Shown here in pieces: positions 32,556 to 43,403 of a stretch of 64,000 bases of DNA. Position 1 is the stretch's first letter; each line of letters begins with the position of its first letter. The stretch comes from Stomorhina lunata (lineage: Eukaryota; Arthropoda; Insecta; Diptera; Rhiniidae), in assembly GCA_933228675.1 (NCBI GenBank), contig OW121741.1:75130129-75194128 (forward strand), written 5' to 3'. Made by a program: the position numbers and the translations under genes. The notes beneath the pieces are model-generated. The model was given only the letters and a program-made list of their open reading frames with translations, did not search any database and had not been told where the DNA came from.

Positions 32556-33670
32556 TTTTTATAAATTATATATCAGATTTTAGGAAATTGTCCCGCAATG
32601 AACGCTATTAAATTTCATTAAAATCGGTTTATAAACACCGAAAATATCGAAAAAATACCAAAAATTAGACGAAAATTTGAAAATGTTTGATTGAAACACA
32701 CTTTTAAATAACATGTGATAATATGTTATATATGAGATTGTAGGAAATAGTTTCCCAAAACACTCTGAAAAATTTTATCAAAATCGGTCCATAAACAACT
32801 GAGATATCGCCAAAACACTGAATTTGATATATCGCAAATTGGCCAAAGTTCGCATTAGGGAATGTTTGTTGAAAAAATGAAATGCAGAAATAGGAAAAAC
32901 CATCCTCCTTTAGCACGGACCTACATAAATTTTATATCAGATTTTAGGAAATTCCCCCGCCAAGCAGGTTATTAAATTTTATCAAAAGCGGTATATAAAC
33001 AATTGAGATATCGCAATAACACTACATTTGATGTACAGCAAATTGCCCAAAGTACGTGTCTAAGAAATTTTGTTTACATTTTGTAAGTATTGTTTCAGCG
33101 ATATCTCAGGTGTTTATGGACCGATTGTGATGAAATTTGGCATCGTTCTTTGTGTGAGGATTTTCTAAAATCTATACTCCACAAATCTGATTACGAATAC
33201 CATTCAAATTGTACCGATCAACTCAGAATCGGCAGGAGAATCGATTTCGCGACCTCCGTCCGTCCGTCTGTTTGTTTATCCGTCCGTCTGTTTTTTTGTC
33301 CGTCCGTCTACCTGTCTGTCATTTTTTCTGTTGTAGTCAAGTTTTTGGAGCTCCTGTTTTGTCGATATCTCAGGTGTTTATTTTGTTTAATAGCGTCCTT
33401 TATTTGATTTAATAGCGTCCTTCGCAGGGGATTACCTAAATCCTGATGCATTCGGTAATTTGTGGTAGATATAATTTAGCGTTTAAGCGATGGTGTTTTG
33501 ATCGACAATGATAAAATTCAGGGTGGGACAATATCCTAAAATTTTGTGTAAAATCCAGGAGCTCCACAAATCTGATTTTAGCAGACAGACACTCTGCATT
33601 AATATTAATTTTGTGTCTGACTTTTGAACATTATGATAACATTTGAGAATGTATTATATATCAAATTATA
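32556..33670. repeat. Diverged tandem repeat, family S
   Basis: Four to five degenerate units of about 200-230 bp. Each has atatcagattttaggaaat, a ttaaattttatcaaaatcggt block and caactgagatatcgc. Near 33225-33310 is a simple (CCGTCCGTCTGT)-like run beside gatcaactcagaatcgg. The open frames follow the unit periodicity. It is like R and F2 in style but distinct in sequence. Confidence 0.5.
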
Positions 33671-33769
33671 GGTAATCTTCCTAGGAAGTACAAAAATGCA
33701 GCTAAGTACATGATATCCGTTCAAAAAATACATATGTATGTAAGTATCTCACATACCAACAAAAATTTA

Positions 33770-34090
33770 AATTTTTTAATTGCAATTGGGAGAAATCCGT
33801 TCACGTTTGACAATTGATCCCATATAACTTCGCCTAAGATACGATGATGACATTTAGTATAAAGACGTTGTACAATATTGATATTCAGGGCGATAGCGCC
33901 TAAAATAAACTTTCTAGAGGGACAACATTTGACAAAAGTATTTCTGATCTCTTGAAAAGTTTGATATTGAAAATGGGCGAGCTCTATTCGCATTTAGCGA
34001 AATCTCCCATATAACCCCGACCGGGAATCGATTTAATGCTGATAAATTAAATCACATTAAAATTGCACAAGGAACTGGAGCAAAACTTTC
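33770..34090 (+). repeat. Repeat family R, partial copy
   Basis: Contains gttcacgtttgacaattgatcccatataacttcgcctaag, gcgatagcgcctaaa and gctctattcgcatttagcgaaatctcccatataaccccgaccggg, all recognisable R units. No ends are visible. Confidence 0.5.
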
Positions 34091-34790
34091 CAAACATCCA
34101 TCGGACAGATCGAAAGAACAATACATCCCAAATATTATTGATGAAGTGTTCATTTAAATTAATTAACTAACTTCAGATTAATAAGTAAATCTTTAATAAC
34201 TTTTCCGACAAAGCTGATATACATCCATTCAAAAGCTATATATTTCACGTATGTATCTAAAACTAAGAGTGTATACCCTATAATTTTAAGGCTTATCATT
34301 GTTAAAGCTTTGACCTAAATCACACTAAATCACTAAACTAATCAAAAACTTTTACTAGTTGGATAATTTGTACGAATTAAAGTGCACAACCCTGAATGGC
34401 CATTGTGTTTTTGGGTTGCATGCCAGAATACTTAAACTTCATCAAATCGATGTGCTATTGCAAATCTAAGGGCATCTACATTTTGAAGCATCTTTTCTGT
34501 ATGGTTTATCTGGTCTATCGAACTTTATTAAATGTTCGTAAAATATGTGTCTATTTTATTTTGAAGCTACTGGCTGGCTTAAATATGCATTCTCTATTTG
34601 TAGTCTTTCACAAAGGGACCACGTTAGAACCAAATTGACGCTGCCTTAGACATCAGCCACCTGCCCAACCTAACCTTTCGTTCCATAACTATTTTAGATG
34701 ATGACGCCACCAAAAAGCTTTTCTTTTTCCGACTCTTAATTTTAAAGACTCTTTGCATATAATACTAGTATAACCAAATTTTGCTAGGAA
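34091..34790. other. Unassigned DNA with one orphan frame
   Basis: No repeat ends seen. An 80-codon plus-strand frame (34396-34638, MAIVFLGCMPEYLNF...) is hydrophobic and cysteine-rich but resembles nothing I know. It has no promoter or splice context. I do not call it a gene. Confidence 0.35.
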
Positions 34791-34872
34791 TTACATTAAG
34801 TACCTTTGCAACACAATTGGTGAAGGGTATCCAAGATTCGGCAAAGCCGAATATACCACTCTTACTTGTTTT
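34791..34872 (+). repeat. 3' hairpin end of an R/F2-like element
   Basis: ggtgaagggtatccaagATTCGGCAAAGCCGAATataccactcttacttgtttt. The stem is 7 bp (ATTCGGC/GCCGAAT) and the same cttacttg tail follows as at 15548 and, reversed, at 23686. Confidence 0.6.
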
Positions 34873-34880
34873 TAATTTTT

Positions 34881-34962
34881 TTTTTGTGGGGCTACGCGAA
34901 TTACTGTGTTTATGCAGATAAACCCTTAACTCTTGAGCACTTAAAAACCAACATTCAAAGTA
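34881..34962 (+). pseudogene. Short mariner transposase fragment
   Basis: Encodes FLWGYANYCVYADKPLTLEHLKTN, nearly the same as the tail of the broken mariner at 36.5-37.0 kb. Only about 27 codons remain. Confidence 0.7.
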
Positions 34963-35487
34963 TGAGTTCTTTATCATGTACTGGAAAAAACAAATTTTGT
35001 AAAATCTTAGTTTGATTTAAAATAAAATTTTGTATATATTCGATCTGAAGTTCAAAACCACTGTCTAGTAATTAAATATTAGAATTATTTCTTAAAATGC
35101 TTCAAATTTTATTAATCTATATTTTTAATTCTTAATTAGCTGGTTCTGTAACCAGCTAAAAAGCACGTAGAAATAATTAACTTTTGTTATTTTTTTTCTT
35201 TCATAATTCTTAATTCAAATATTTGTTGCTTCGTTTGTTAAAAAAGTTTTGAATTGAGATATTAGATTTTAGAGCGACACAACAAAACAAAAAAACTGCT
35301 CTGTTCACCCCCTAAAAATGAAGTTTGGTTGAATTACATAGAACGTTTTCTGGAAAACAAGGATCGTTTTTAACATTAAAAAAAATATAAAAGTACTTAA
35401 AAATGTTTATAGGCTCATAAAAGAACTTTTGAAAGATTTTGAAGTCTTTATACGTTTTAAATTGGCTGTTTTGCTTTTAAAGTGATA
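34963..35487. other. AT-rich spacer, nothing recognised
   Basis: About 525 bp with no convincing frame or repeat end. A short hairpin (ctggttctgtaaccag, 35141-35156) is present. Confidence 0.4.
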
Positions 35488-36528
35488 GTACCTGGTTGAC
35501 CGAGCCTTGCTCCGGGCTTTATGATAAGCATTTTGAGGCAAATTTTAAAGTTTTATATATTTTATTTTATAAAATACTAAAATAAATTTAGAGAAAAGAC
35601 ACAAATATTCAGTTAATTTTGGATTATTTTATTTATTTTGTCCGATCATTTTGAAAAATTTTGGAAATTGGTCATACTAACAGAAACCTCCATCCACTCA
35701 TGCACAACTTTGCTAAAGATTATAGCATGATTAAATGTATAGCATACGATTAAATTGACTTTGAGTAATTTTCAGTGGCGCCACCTATCGGACTTTGGTC
35801 ATTTCCATTAATAAACCTTCGTGGGCTTATCCGCAACAACTTTGCTAAAGATTATAGCATGATTAAATTTCAGTGGCGGCACCTGTCGAAATTTCTTCAT
35901 ACCAACTAAGAAACCTTCGTCGGCTCATGTGCAACAACTTTGCTAAAGATTATAGCATGATTAAATGTACAGCTTTCGATTAAATTGATTTAGAGTACTT
36001 TTCAGTAGCGCCACCTGTCGGAAATTATTAACACCAACTAAAAAGCCTTCGCCGGCTCATGCGCTACAACTTTGCTAAAGATCATAGCATGATCAAATGT
36101 ATAGTTTACGATTTAATTCAGTTTTAGTAGTGTAGTGTTCCTATTCATATTACTTTTTGAGATGTTAAGTTATCATTTTATCTCTTTTTTACCCATCAAA
36201 TAAGTACCAAATACGTGTTCAATATTCCTTTCACATCTATTGACTGTAGTACAAAGTTCCTTTCTATATTCTTTGGTTTAAAAAATAAGAATGGGTTAAA
36301 AAAGTACAAAACTATTTTCATCCTTTTTTACCCCCTATCGGATATAGTTTCAAAAAAGTACCAAACACCTGTCCGCTTATTTTCATATCTGTTTAAAACG
36401 TAATTTTAATTTTGTTTATATACCTATTACTTTAGGAGATATAACGTTTTCGATTTTTTCCACTTTTTACCCCTTCTTCTTCGACCTATACATCAAAAAA
36501 GGTACCCACTTTATCAAAATCGTTATAG
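35488..36528 (-). mobile_element. Helitron-like non-autonomous element, copy D (older, truncated)
   Basis: The plus-left end gtacctggttgaccgagcc follows an A, as in A-C. The terminal hairpin is decayed (ccgagccttgctccgg). Internal units and the ccctttttacccc block are present but more diverged, with gaps. The other end is lost near cgttatagg. It is the most diverged of the four copies. Confidence 0.65.
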
Positions 36529-36539
36529 GTTTATATAAT

Positions 36540-37020
36540 CGTCCAACTACGCAAACAATTGACAAATATTGTAAGGCCTGCGTATCATCATTTCGCTCGT
36601 TCCCCTGAAAATATCGTTGCTGCAAGTGAAAGTGGTGCCGAAGACTCGGATGAGTCGATTCCTCGTTGTTCTTAGGAATTAGGAGTTTTTTTTTTTGCCT
36701 GCTATTGAAGAATACGACTTGAGAATATGTGGTGTCAACAAGATGGAGCTACATGCCGCACAACTCGAGCGAATATGGCTTTATTGCAAGAGACATTTCC
36801 TAGCCGCGAATATCTCGTCGTGGCGATATCAACTGGCCGCCAAAATCATGTGATTTGATACCACTAGACTTTTTTTGTGGGGCTACGCCAAAGACCGTGT
36901 TTATGCAGATAAACCTTTAACACTTGAGCACTTAAAAACTAACATCCGTCAAGTTATGGCCGATATGTGTTAAAAATGGTCGAAAATTACCTCAAAAGAA
37001 TCAATATGTTCAAATAATAA
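36540..37020 (+). pseudogene. Mariner transposase pseudogene
   Basis: Frame-broken mariner related to the DD41D copies. WCQQDGATCRT near 36740 corresponds to the second catalytic block. Shifted frames then give a GDINWPPKSCDLIP-like stretch, a LWGYAKDRVYADKPLTLEHLKTN-like stretch and the ending VENYLKRI. The N-terminal part (36540-36680) keeps only the hinge, ending in a stop. It is not functional. Confidence 0.8.
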
Positions 37021-37679
37021 AAAAGAAATATAATGAAATGAAAATATAACCCTAAATGTAGAAGTCCCGGAAAAGCATTAAATCTAGATGACTTCATTCA
37101 AAAAGGGGGAAAAATTGCGAATATTTTATCAACTTATTAAGGAATTGAAATAAAAACGATTTGATTCATCAGAATGTTCTTGCATAGATTAGGGACCCCC
37201 AAAATTCTTGTGCCAGCTGGTGTAGCAGGTGGATTTTTCATATGATTACCCTTTGGAATAGTATATTCTGTAATGTTGTTTCTTTCCATGCTTAAAACAT
37301 TGTAATTGCTAAGTGATAAGTATTAAGATACGAGCCACGTTTGTATAGCGAGAAGCTCGACCTGAAACAAACGCACGCTTGCAGCCGTAATTTGTTGCAT
37401 GTTGAACAGACGCTGCAGTTTCATACTTTTCCAAGTACAAATATCTCAGCCCTTATACCAGATATGTTGGAATGGCTCTAAGATAACTCGTCTCATATAA
37501 GCCCCGACCTAGAATCCGATACGGGTTGTTTACCACATCTTCAACTAGGTTGCACCTGGTTAACAGGTTATAGTAGGATTTAAATACAGTTCTTACCTTG
37601 TTGCTGGAGACGCCAGGCAACAGCTGAATCCCATGGCAGAAGAAATAAAAGAAGAAATAAAAACGACCGCTACAAATTT
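37021..37679. other. Unassigned DNA
   Basis: About 660 bp without a supported feature. Slightly GC-richer stretches near 37340-37420 and 37500-37640 could be very old transposon sequence, but I cannot name it. Confidence 0.35.
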
Positions 37680-37860
37680 CTCTCCCATCAGCCCAATTCT
37701 ATTAACCCTAAGAGACTATTTCTTGTACCCAAAGTTAAAGAAATTACTAGGTGGAAGGTGAATTGACTTTAACTACCAAAACATCTCACAAGCAAATTTC
37801 TATTTTGATAAACACGACAAATCATATTTTTCGGAAAAGACTTATTGAGTCACCCTCGTA
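37680..37860 (+). pseudogene. Second type of mariner transposase, C-terminal fragment
   Basis: Encodes DYFLYPKLKKLLGGR and, further on, NFYFDKHDKSYFSE. This matches the C-terminal region of DD34D mariners, where DYFLFPKLK follows the last catalytic aspartate. The intervening part has a stop. It differs from the DD41D copies in this window. Confidence 0.65.
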
Positions 37861-38049
37861 TATATTAAAAATTTGTTTGTAAGTTTGTTGATTTCTTTCC
37901 CTGCACGCAAATCGAAAGTCGACTACGAAAATAATCCATTTTAGGTCAACTTTTTAGCAACTAACTACAATCTAACTACAAAGTCATGCAGACAATGTCT
38001 GCTATCAAATTAATTGTGATCGCGTTCTGTGCAGTGAAGTTATTCTATT
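37861..38049. other. Left flank of the LTR retrotransposon
   Basis: Unassigned DNA. The last four bases before the LTR (tatt, 38046-38049) match those after the 3' LTR (50555-50558), a candidate target duplication. Confidence 0.5.
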
Positions 38050-41044
38050 TGTGACGATAAAATTTATCAGATTACGACACTTTCAATTTCTCTCATGTAG
38101 ACCAACTATGAAAATAGAAATTGTTTAAACCCATCAACTGTTTACAAGATCAAAAATTTACAGATATGGCACACGCAAAGTTTATAAATATTGGCAACAC
38201 TCTTTATTTTATTCCTTTTTCAAAAAACCATTAACGAACAAAGTGATCGGCTGCAAAAAAATAGTGGTGCAACAAAATTGATTTTTTTTACTAAGTGATT
38301 TCAAAGTATTGATCGAAACGTAAATCTTTGCCTTAATGTTTGCTTCATTGGATAATGTAAGTAGGAATAATTGATATAATTGTGTCTCAGGGTCATGTTG
38401 CCTATCTTATACATTTTTTTTGCACATACAGAAAAAAAATAGCAAGTAGAGTCAGACGCTGCCGGCAACCATCAGCCAAAGGTTCCGAAGTGGAACAGGT
38501 ACCTCAAAAAATTGGACCAAACCACGTAAGTCACCAGCCAGTCACGTTTTTTTAATTCGAATGAAAGTCCAGGTATAAAACGTTTTTTGGAAAAATCCAA
38601 GGCATCAATTTACGCCAGGTACCGTTAGGCCGGCACGCGTCTGTCGAAAAAAATAAAACAGAACACGAGTTCTTAATAATATTAAAAAAACTACATATTT
38701 GAAAAATTTGACAAAAAGTAGTTTTATAACTACAGTATGGCCATAATTGACGACTTAAGTTAAAATTGGACCAAGCCACGTAAGTCACCAGTCACGTTTT
38801 TTTTAAATTCAAATAAAAGTAAAGGTATAAACCGCTTTTTGGGAAAAAACCAAGGCATCAATTTACGACAGGTACCGTTAGGTCGGCACGTGTCTGTAGA
38901 AGAAAAAAAAAACAGAACACGAGTTCTTAATATAATATAAAAAAAAAAACACATGTTTGAAAAATTTGACAAAAATAAGTAGTCTTATAAATATGACCCA
39001 GAAAAAAAAAAGAAAATGCATTTAAAAAAATTGATAAAAAAATTTAAAAATCACCTAAACATAATTCTTCATCACCCTTAAAATTAAAATTTATAATACT
39101 ATAGTTACATACTAATTATTATATTGTATAAATACATCTTATTCTACACTTTATTATTAGACTTACTAATATAATACGATATAGAAAAAGGTATTCAGTT
39201 ATGAAGAAATATTACTGATTAAAATACTATTCAATTCTTAATACTATTTTATAACTTAAGTTTAATCATAATTTAATACTATTTTAGTGATTTCTAATTT
39301 TAGTTAAATTTAAGAACCTAAAAACTATCTAAGAATAAGGATGTGTATATATTAAAGTTGTTTTATAATTACAGTAGTGCCTAAATTGACGGCTTAAATT
39401 AAATATGGTCAAAAACAAAAAAAAAAAAAAGAAAATGCAATTAGAAATTTAAAAATCACCTTAAACAAAATTAATTTACCACCCTTATAATTAAAATTTG
39501 TATTGCTAAAGTTAAATACTAATAATTATTTTTTTTATAAATATATCTCATTAGACACTTAATTATTATACTTAGGAATGATGCGATATAGAAAAAGATA
39601 ATGAGTTATGAATAAACACTAATGAATAAAATACTATTCGATTCTAAATACTATTTTATAAATTAAGTTTAATCATAATTTAATACTATTTTAGGGATTT
39701 TCAATATAAGAACATAAAATTTAAGATGGAATATGTATGTAGGCAAGTGGTTTCATCATAACAGTAGAGCCTAGATAACTGTGACAGCAAAAAAATAAAA
39801 TAATAAATTAAATGAATGGATAAATTCTTAGAATCATAAAATTTGTTCAAAATCAAAATAAACAATAATAAAATTATTTTATAATAGATAAATTAATAAA
39901 TCATTATAAAAATAATATATAATTGAATAAACAAATAATTATGAAAATAATAAATAAATAAATGGATAAATAAATGAATAACTAAATGAATAATTAAATA
40001 AATAAATTAAAATTAATAAATAATTAAATAATATGAAAATCAAGTAAATATCAAAAAAAAAAAAAAAAATAATACATATGTAGATTTAAACATTCACTAC
40101 TACTTATAGTATCGAACTAATTTAGAAATATTAAATAGTAGGAGCTAAGATAATTAATCGAATAGAATTAAAAAAAAAAAAAAAGGGAATACGCTTAAAT
40201 AAGATTTTTGACCCAATAAAACAATTTATAATCATACAAAAATAATTAAATAGAATTAGAGTAAAATTGATCTTGAGATATATATATATATAAAAAAAAA
40301 AAAAAAATAATAATTTTTCCTAAAAGAAACCTAAATATTTTTTAAAGTACCAGCAAAAAATATATAAAAGTTAGTTTCTTATAATATTTATCTTTTTACC
40401 TGAATCATATATCAAATATTTGCCAATTTCATGTAAGATCTCCTTTATTAATATATATGTATATTTTTAGGATTACTTTTATGCTTTTAGTATAAGTATT
40501 GCAATTATATTGTATAATTATATTATTGTTTATAAAGAAATAAATTCTTTAATATGTATATTTTATCTTGAAATATGTGGTAAAACTATTTTATTTGGGT
40601 TGAGATGTAGTAGCTGCTAGAAAAAATGTTTCAGTGGTGAGTTTGACAGGGGACAATACAAACATTATTTAGGTATAAAGTATTGTTCATGGATGACTGC
40701 AATATGTCATACGGGGAGGGCAGCCTGCCCAGGATACCAACACCTAGTCCTGAGGAAATTTGAGTCCGGAAGTATGTAAGTTCTCATCAACGAATGTCCG
40801 TCTGCTAATATTGGTCCGCCTTTCTAAATTTTGTGTTGTCCAATGTTCCATGTTCATCAAGCTTCAATTTTTTTTGGCACGAGATTTTTTTTTGTATGAT
40901 GTGCTTAACCATGTGGAAAAGAACCCCCCATTCCCGGCGAGCTAAAGCCAAAACACCGAAGTGCCACTCCACTATGAAGCGACAGGTAAGTTGAAGTATT
41001 TTAAGTTCTTCAACCAACCAAACAAGCACGCAGAAATCATCATA
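38050..41044 (+). repeat. 5' LTR (2995 bp)
   Basis: Starts TGTGACGATAAAATTTATC and ends ...AGAAATCATCATA. The LTR is non-coding, very AT-rich from 39000 to 40560, and internally repetitive. A ~245-bp direct repeat pair starts near 38500 and 38762, and a ~390-bp pair near 38998 and 39400. Near its right end CGACAGGTAAGTTG (40979-40992) is a strong splice-donor match. The exact right end is uncertain by 2-3 bp because catata is common to both LTR ends. Confidence 0.93.
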
Positions 41045-41049
41045 TAAAA

Positions 41050-41067
41050 TGGCGCCCATCGTGGGGC
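41050..41067 (+). promoter_or_regulatory. Primer binding site, tRNA-Lys type
   Basis: TGGCGCCCATCGTGGGGC, five bases inside the 5' LTR, is complementary to the 3' end of insect tRNA-Lys(CUU) apart from one base (T where the known site has A). This starts minus-strand DNA synthesis. Confidence 0.85.
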
Positions 41068-41897
41068 AGGTAGGTGATTCAGTTCACTTGCTTGCTTTAC
41101 AAATTATGCTTCAATGTAAATTTGTTTTTCACTAAAAAAAAAAATCAAACCAGTAGTCAAGTCGATTGGATGGAAACGTAAGTCCTGAAAGATATTATAT
41201 AGTATCATGTCAGAAGTCGACGATTCCAGAAAAGAGAATTGATTACTGGGAATTTAGTATTCAAAACTGTTGTAACATGTCGTATGTCCCTGAAGACACC
41301 TTCTGGAGTCATGCATGTGTTGCGACGGCATGGGACACAAGAGATGGTTACTGAAGAGGCAAATGGGTTGAATCGAATCAAACTAGTAATAGAAGGCATG
41401 ATCTTTCGGCTATATATGTAGCTAATGTTCATTTTGCTTTTATTGCTGATTTGATGAGAAGCTAATCCAGGAGACTCAAATTGTTTTGTATTTTGTCCGA
41501 AGTTAATTTGATGATGAGAAACTTTTACATATGACGACATGAGGATTTTTTTTGTGATTTACCATATATTCCTTTATATGTAGCACAAAAAAGTAATACC
41601 TTTATAACCACGATATTTTCTTTATGCAAACTATAAATATCTCAACCTTATGTATATATAACTTTATCTTTATATTATCAAACTTATGGATTTAAATTAA
41701 GTATAACCAATATTGACTTAACAAAATAAACTAAGGCTAAGTATCAAAACTATTCTCTTCACATTTTTGGTAAAGTTTATCTTCAATAATTTTTTTTCTA
41801 AATTTTATTAAAAAAATAATAATAATAAATCTTAATACGGTATAGTTTCTTAGAACAAAAATTTTTTTGTTAGGCAACCGGGTCTTATTTTTTAGTC
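41068..41897 (+). other. Untranslated leader of the retrotransposon
   Basis: 830 nt between primer site and gag ATG, with no long frame. Short overlapping frames on both strands (41166-41540) have no recognisable product. It may hold packaging signals and splice acceptors for the donor in the LTR, which I cannot locate with confidence. Confidence 0.5.
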
Positions 41898-43403
41898 ATG
41901 AGTAATAGAAATCTCCGGTCCAACAGTCGAAATCAGAGAAAAAACGATATAACTGATAACCCGACAACAACGCACTCGCAAGATACGGTACCTCTTGTTT
42001 CAACGAACGCGGTTACCCCATTATTGTCCATTAGGTTTCCGGCAGGATTTGGTCCCCAAACCCATTCTTCACCAGAAAGCAATAGCACTATTCCGACACC
42101 GACTTACAGCAGCTTAACTGCTAGAGTGATTAGTGGCCAAAGTAACGATACAGTGAGACGTAACTCAGTGAACATGTCACAGCAAAATATGAGCACACAA
42201 CCTATTGCTGAAGCAGCCAATCCGGACATAGTTGTTAATGAGGAGGGTCTGACACTCAGACAGTATGTTAGCGCGTCAGTTGAAACTGCGCAAGCGTCTA
42301 TAATGAGGGAAGTCCAAAATATGCAGCTAATGCTACCCCAATTAATCCGTGAATCTGTACGCTCCGAGAGACTTAACTCTTTTGAATCCCCCGAAAATAG
42401 AGAATTTCATCACAATTTAAATAGGCAAACTCGACATACGTATTTACCTAACAATACTCAACAACGATCATATCCAACGAACATGCCCCAACCAGTATTC
42501 GATCGCATACATAATGAGTCCCAACAATGTTCTGGTTTTGGTAGTATACCCCAAAATTCAAGTTGCAAACCTATGTTGCCAAACCATTTAGAAAAGTGGG
42601 GAATAAAATACGATGGCTCAAACAAAACGCTTACGGTTGAAGATTTCGTGTTCAGAGTAGAAGCTCTAAAACAGGATTACAATTGTTCCTGGGAAATTGT
42701 AATGAAAGGGTTTCACCATTTGTTGGCGGGGTCCGCAAGCACCTGGTTTTGGTCCTTCAGAATGAAGCACCCCATATGTGATTGGCAAACGTTTAAATAT
42801 CATATCATAAAGAAATTTAGAAATTTCGAAAGTGATTTCGAAATACAAAGGAGAATCATGGAATGTCGCCAAGCACCCAACGAGTCAGCTGATGCCTTCA
42901 TTTCTGAAATAGTGAAACTTAAAAACCAAATGCGCGTTCATGTGCCAGAAAGTGAGTTAGTTAAGATAGTCAAAGACAATTTGAAAGATGCGTTAGCACA
43001 ATTAATTTTCCCTATAAGAATCGAAAACTTAGACCACCTGTTAGAAGAGTGTAAGAGAGCCGAGAGAAATATTGCAAAAAGATCTTCGTCTCGGATGTCA
43101 CTCGGAAATAATCGCAGGGTGTTTGAAGTTGAAACATACGATGCAAACATAGATAACGATCAAGGTCAACAAATAGAAGCACTTCAAAGGGAAAATATGC
43201 CAACCAAAAACTTGATCTGCTGGAATTGCAAGGCCCCCGGACATTCTTTTATAGAATGCCCAATAGCTCAACGAAGTGTCTTCTGCTATAAGTGTGGGTT
43301 CGAGGAGTTAACAAGTCCAACCTGTCCCAGATGTACGGGAAACCCAAAATTGAACACGCGGAAAACTGGGCCAGCGTGTTCAACTCAGAGCGATCCCCAG
43401 TAG
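41898..43403 (+). CDS. gag: Gag polyprotein of the Ty3/gypsy element
   Basis: 501 aa structural protein that forms the intracellular particle. Residues 1-200 are polar and low-complexity (Ser/Asn/Gln-rich). About 230-395 is a capsid-type retrotransposon Gag domain (WGIKYDG, STWFWSFRMKH, DWQTFKYHIIKKF, AFISEIVKLKNQM). Two zinc motifs follow: CWNCKAPGHSFIEC from residue 441 (CX2CX4HX4C) and CYKCGFEELTSPTCPRC from 463 (CX2CX9CX2C). The second, CxxC-type knuckle is a feature of Osvaldo/Ulysses-like Gag. The ATG at 41898 is the first in frame. The 3' end overlaps pol by 112 nt in the -1 frame. Confidence 0.93.
   Translation: MSNRNLRSNSRNQRKNDITDNPTTTHSQDTVPLVSTNAVTPLLSIRFPAGFGPQTHSSPESNSTIPTPTYSSLTARVISGQSNDTVRRNSVNMSQQNMSTQPIAEAANPDIVVNEEGLTLRQYVSASVETAQASIMREVQNMQLMLPQLIRESVRSERLNSFESPENREFHHNLNRQTRHTYLPNNTQQRSYPTNMPQPVFDRIHNESQQCSGFGSIPQNSSCKPMLPNHLEKWGIKYDGSNKTLTVEDFVFRVEALKQDYNCSWEIVMKGFHHLLAGSASTWFWSFRMKHPICDWQTFKYHIIKKFRNFESDFEIQRRIMECRQAPNESADAFISEIVKLKNQMRVHVPESELVKIVKDNLKDALAQLIFPIRIENLDHLLEECKRAERNIAKRSSSRMSLGNNRRVFEVETYDANIDNDQGQQIEALQRENMPTKNLICWNCKAPGHSFIECPIAQRSVFCYKCGFEELTSPTCPRCTGNPKLNTRKTGPACSTQSDPQ

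Noticed and set aside
33090..33412. Plus-strand frames rich in PSVRLSVCLSV
   Set aside because: Created by the CCGTCCGTCTGT-like simple repeat that is common in fly interspersed repeats.
34396..34638. 80-codon plus-strand frame
   Set aside because: No similarity recognised, no splice or promoter context, codon use like the surrounding AT-rich DNA.
38552..38972. Two overlapping minus-strand frames of 78 and 70 codons, repeated at 48062-48482
   Set aside because: They lie in the LTRs, in the ~245-bp direct repeat pair, and look alike only because the DNA is duplicated. No known domain, and the LTR is non-coding in this class.
40760..41059. Frames at the LTR end (plus and minus), with a different reading in the second LTR
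   Set aside because: The plus-strand frame changes between the two LTRs because of a one-base T-run difference, so it is not under coding constraint.
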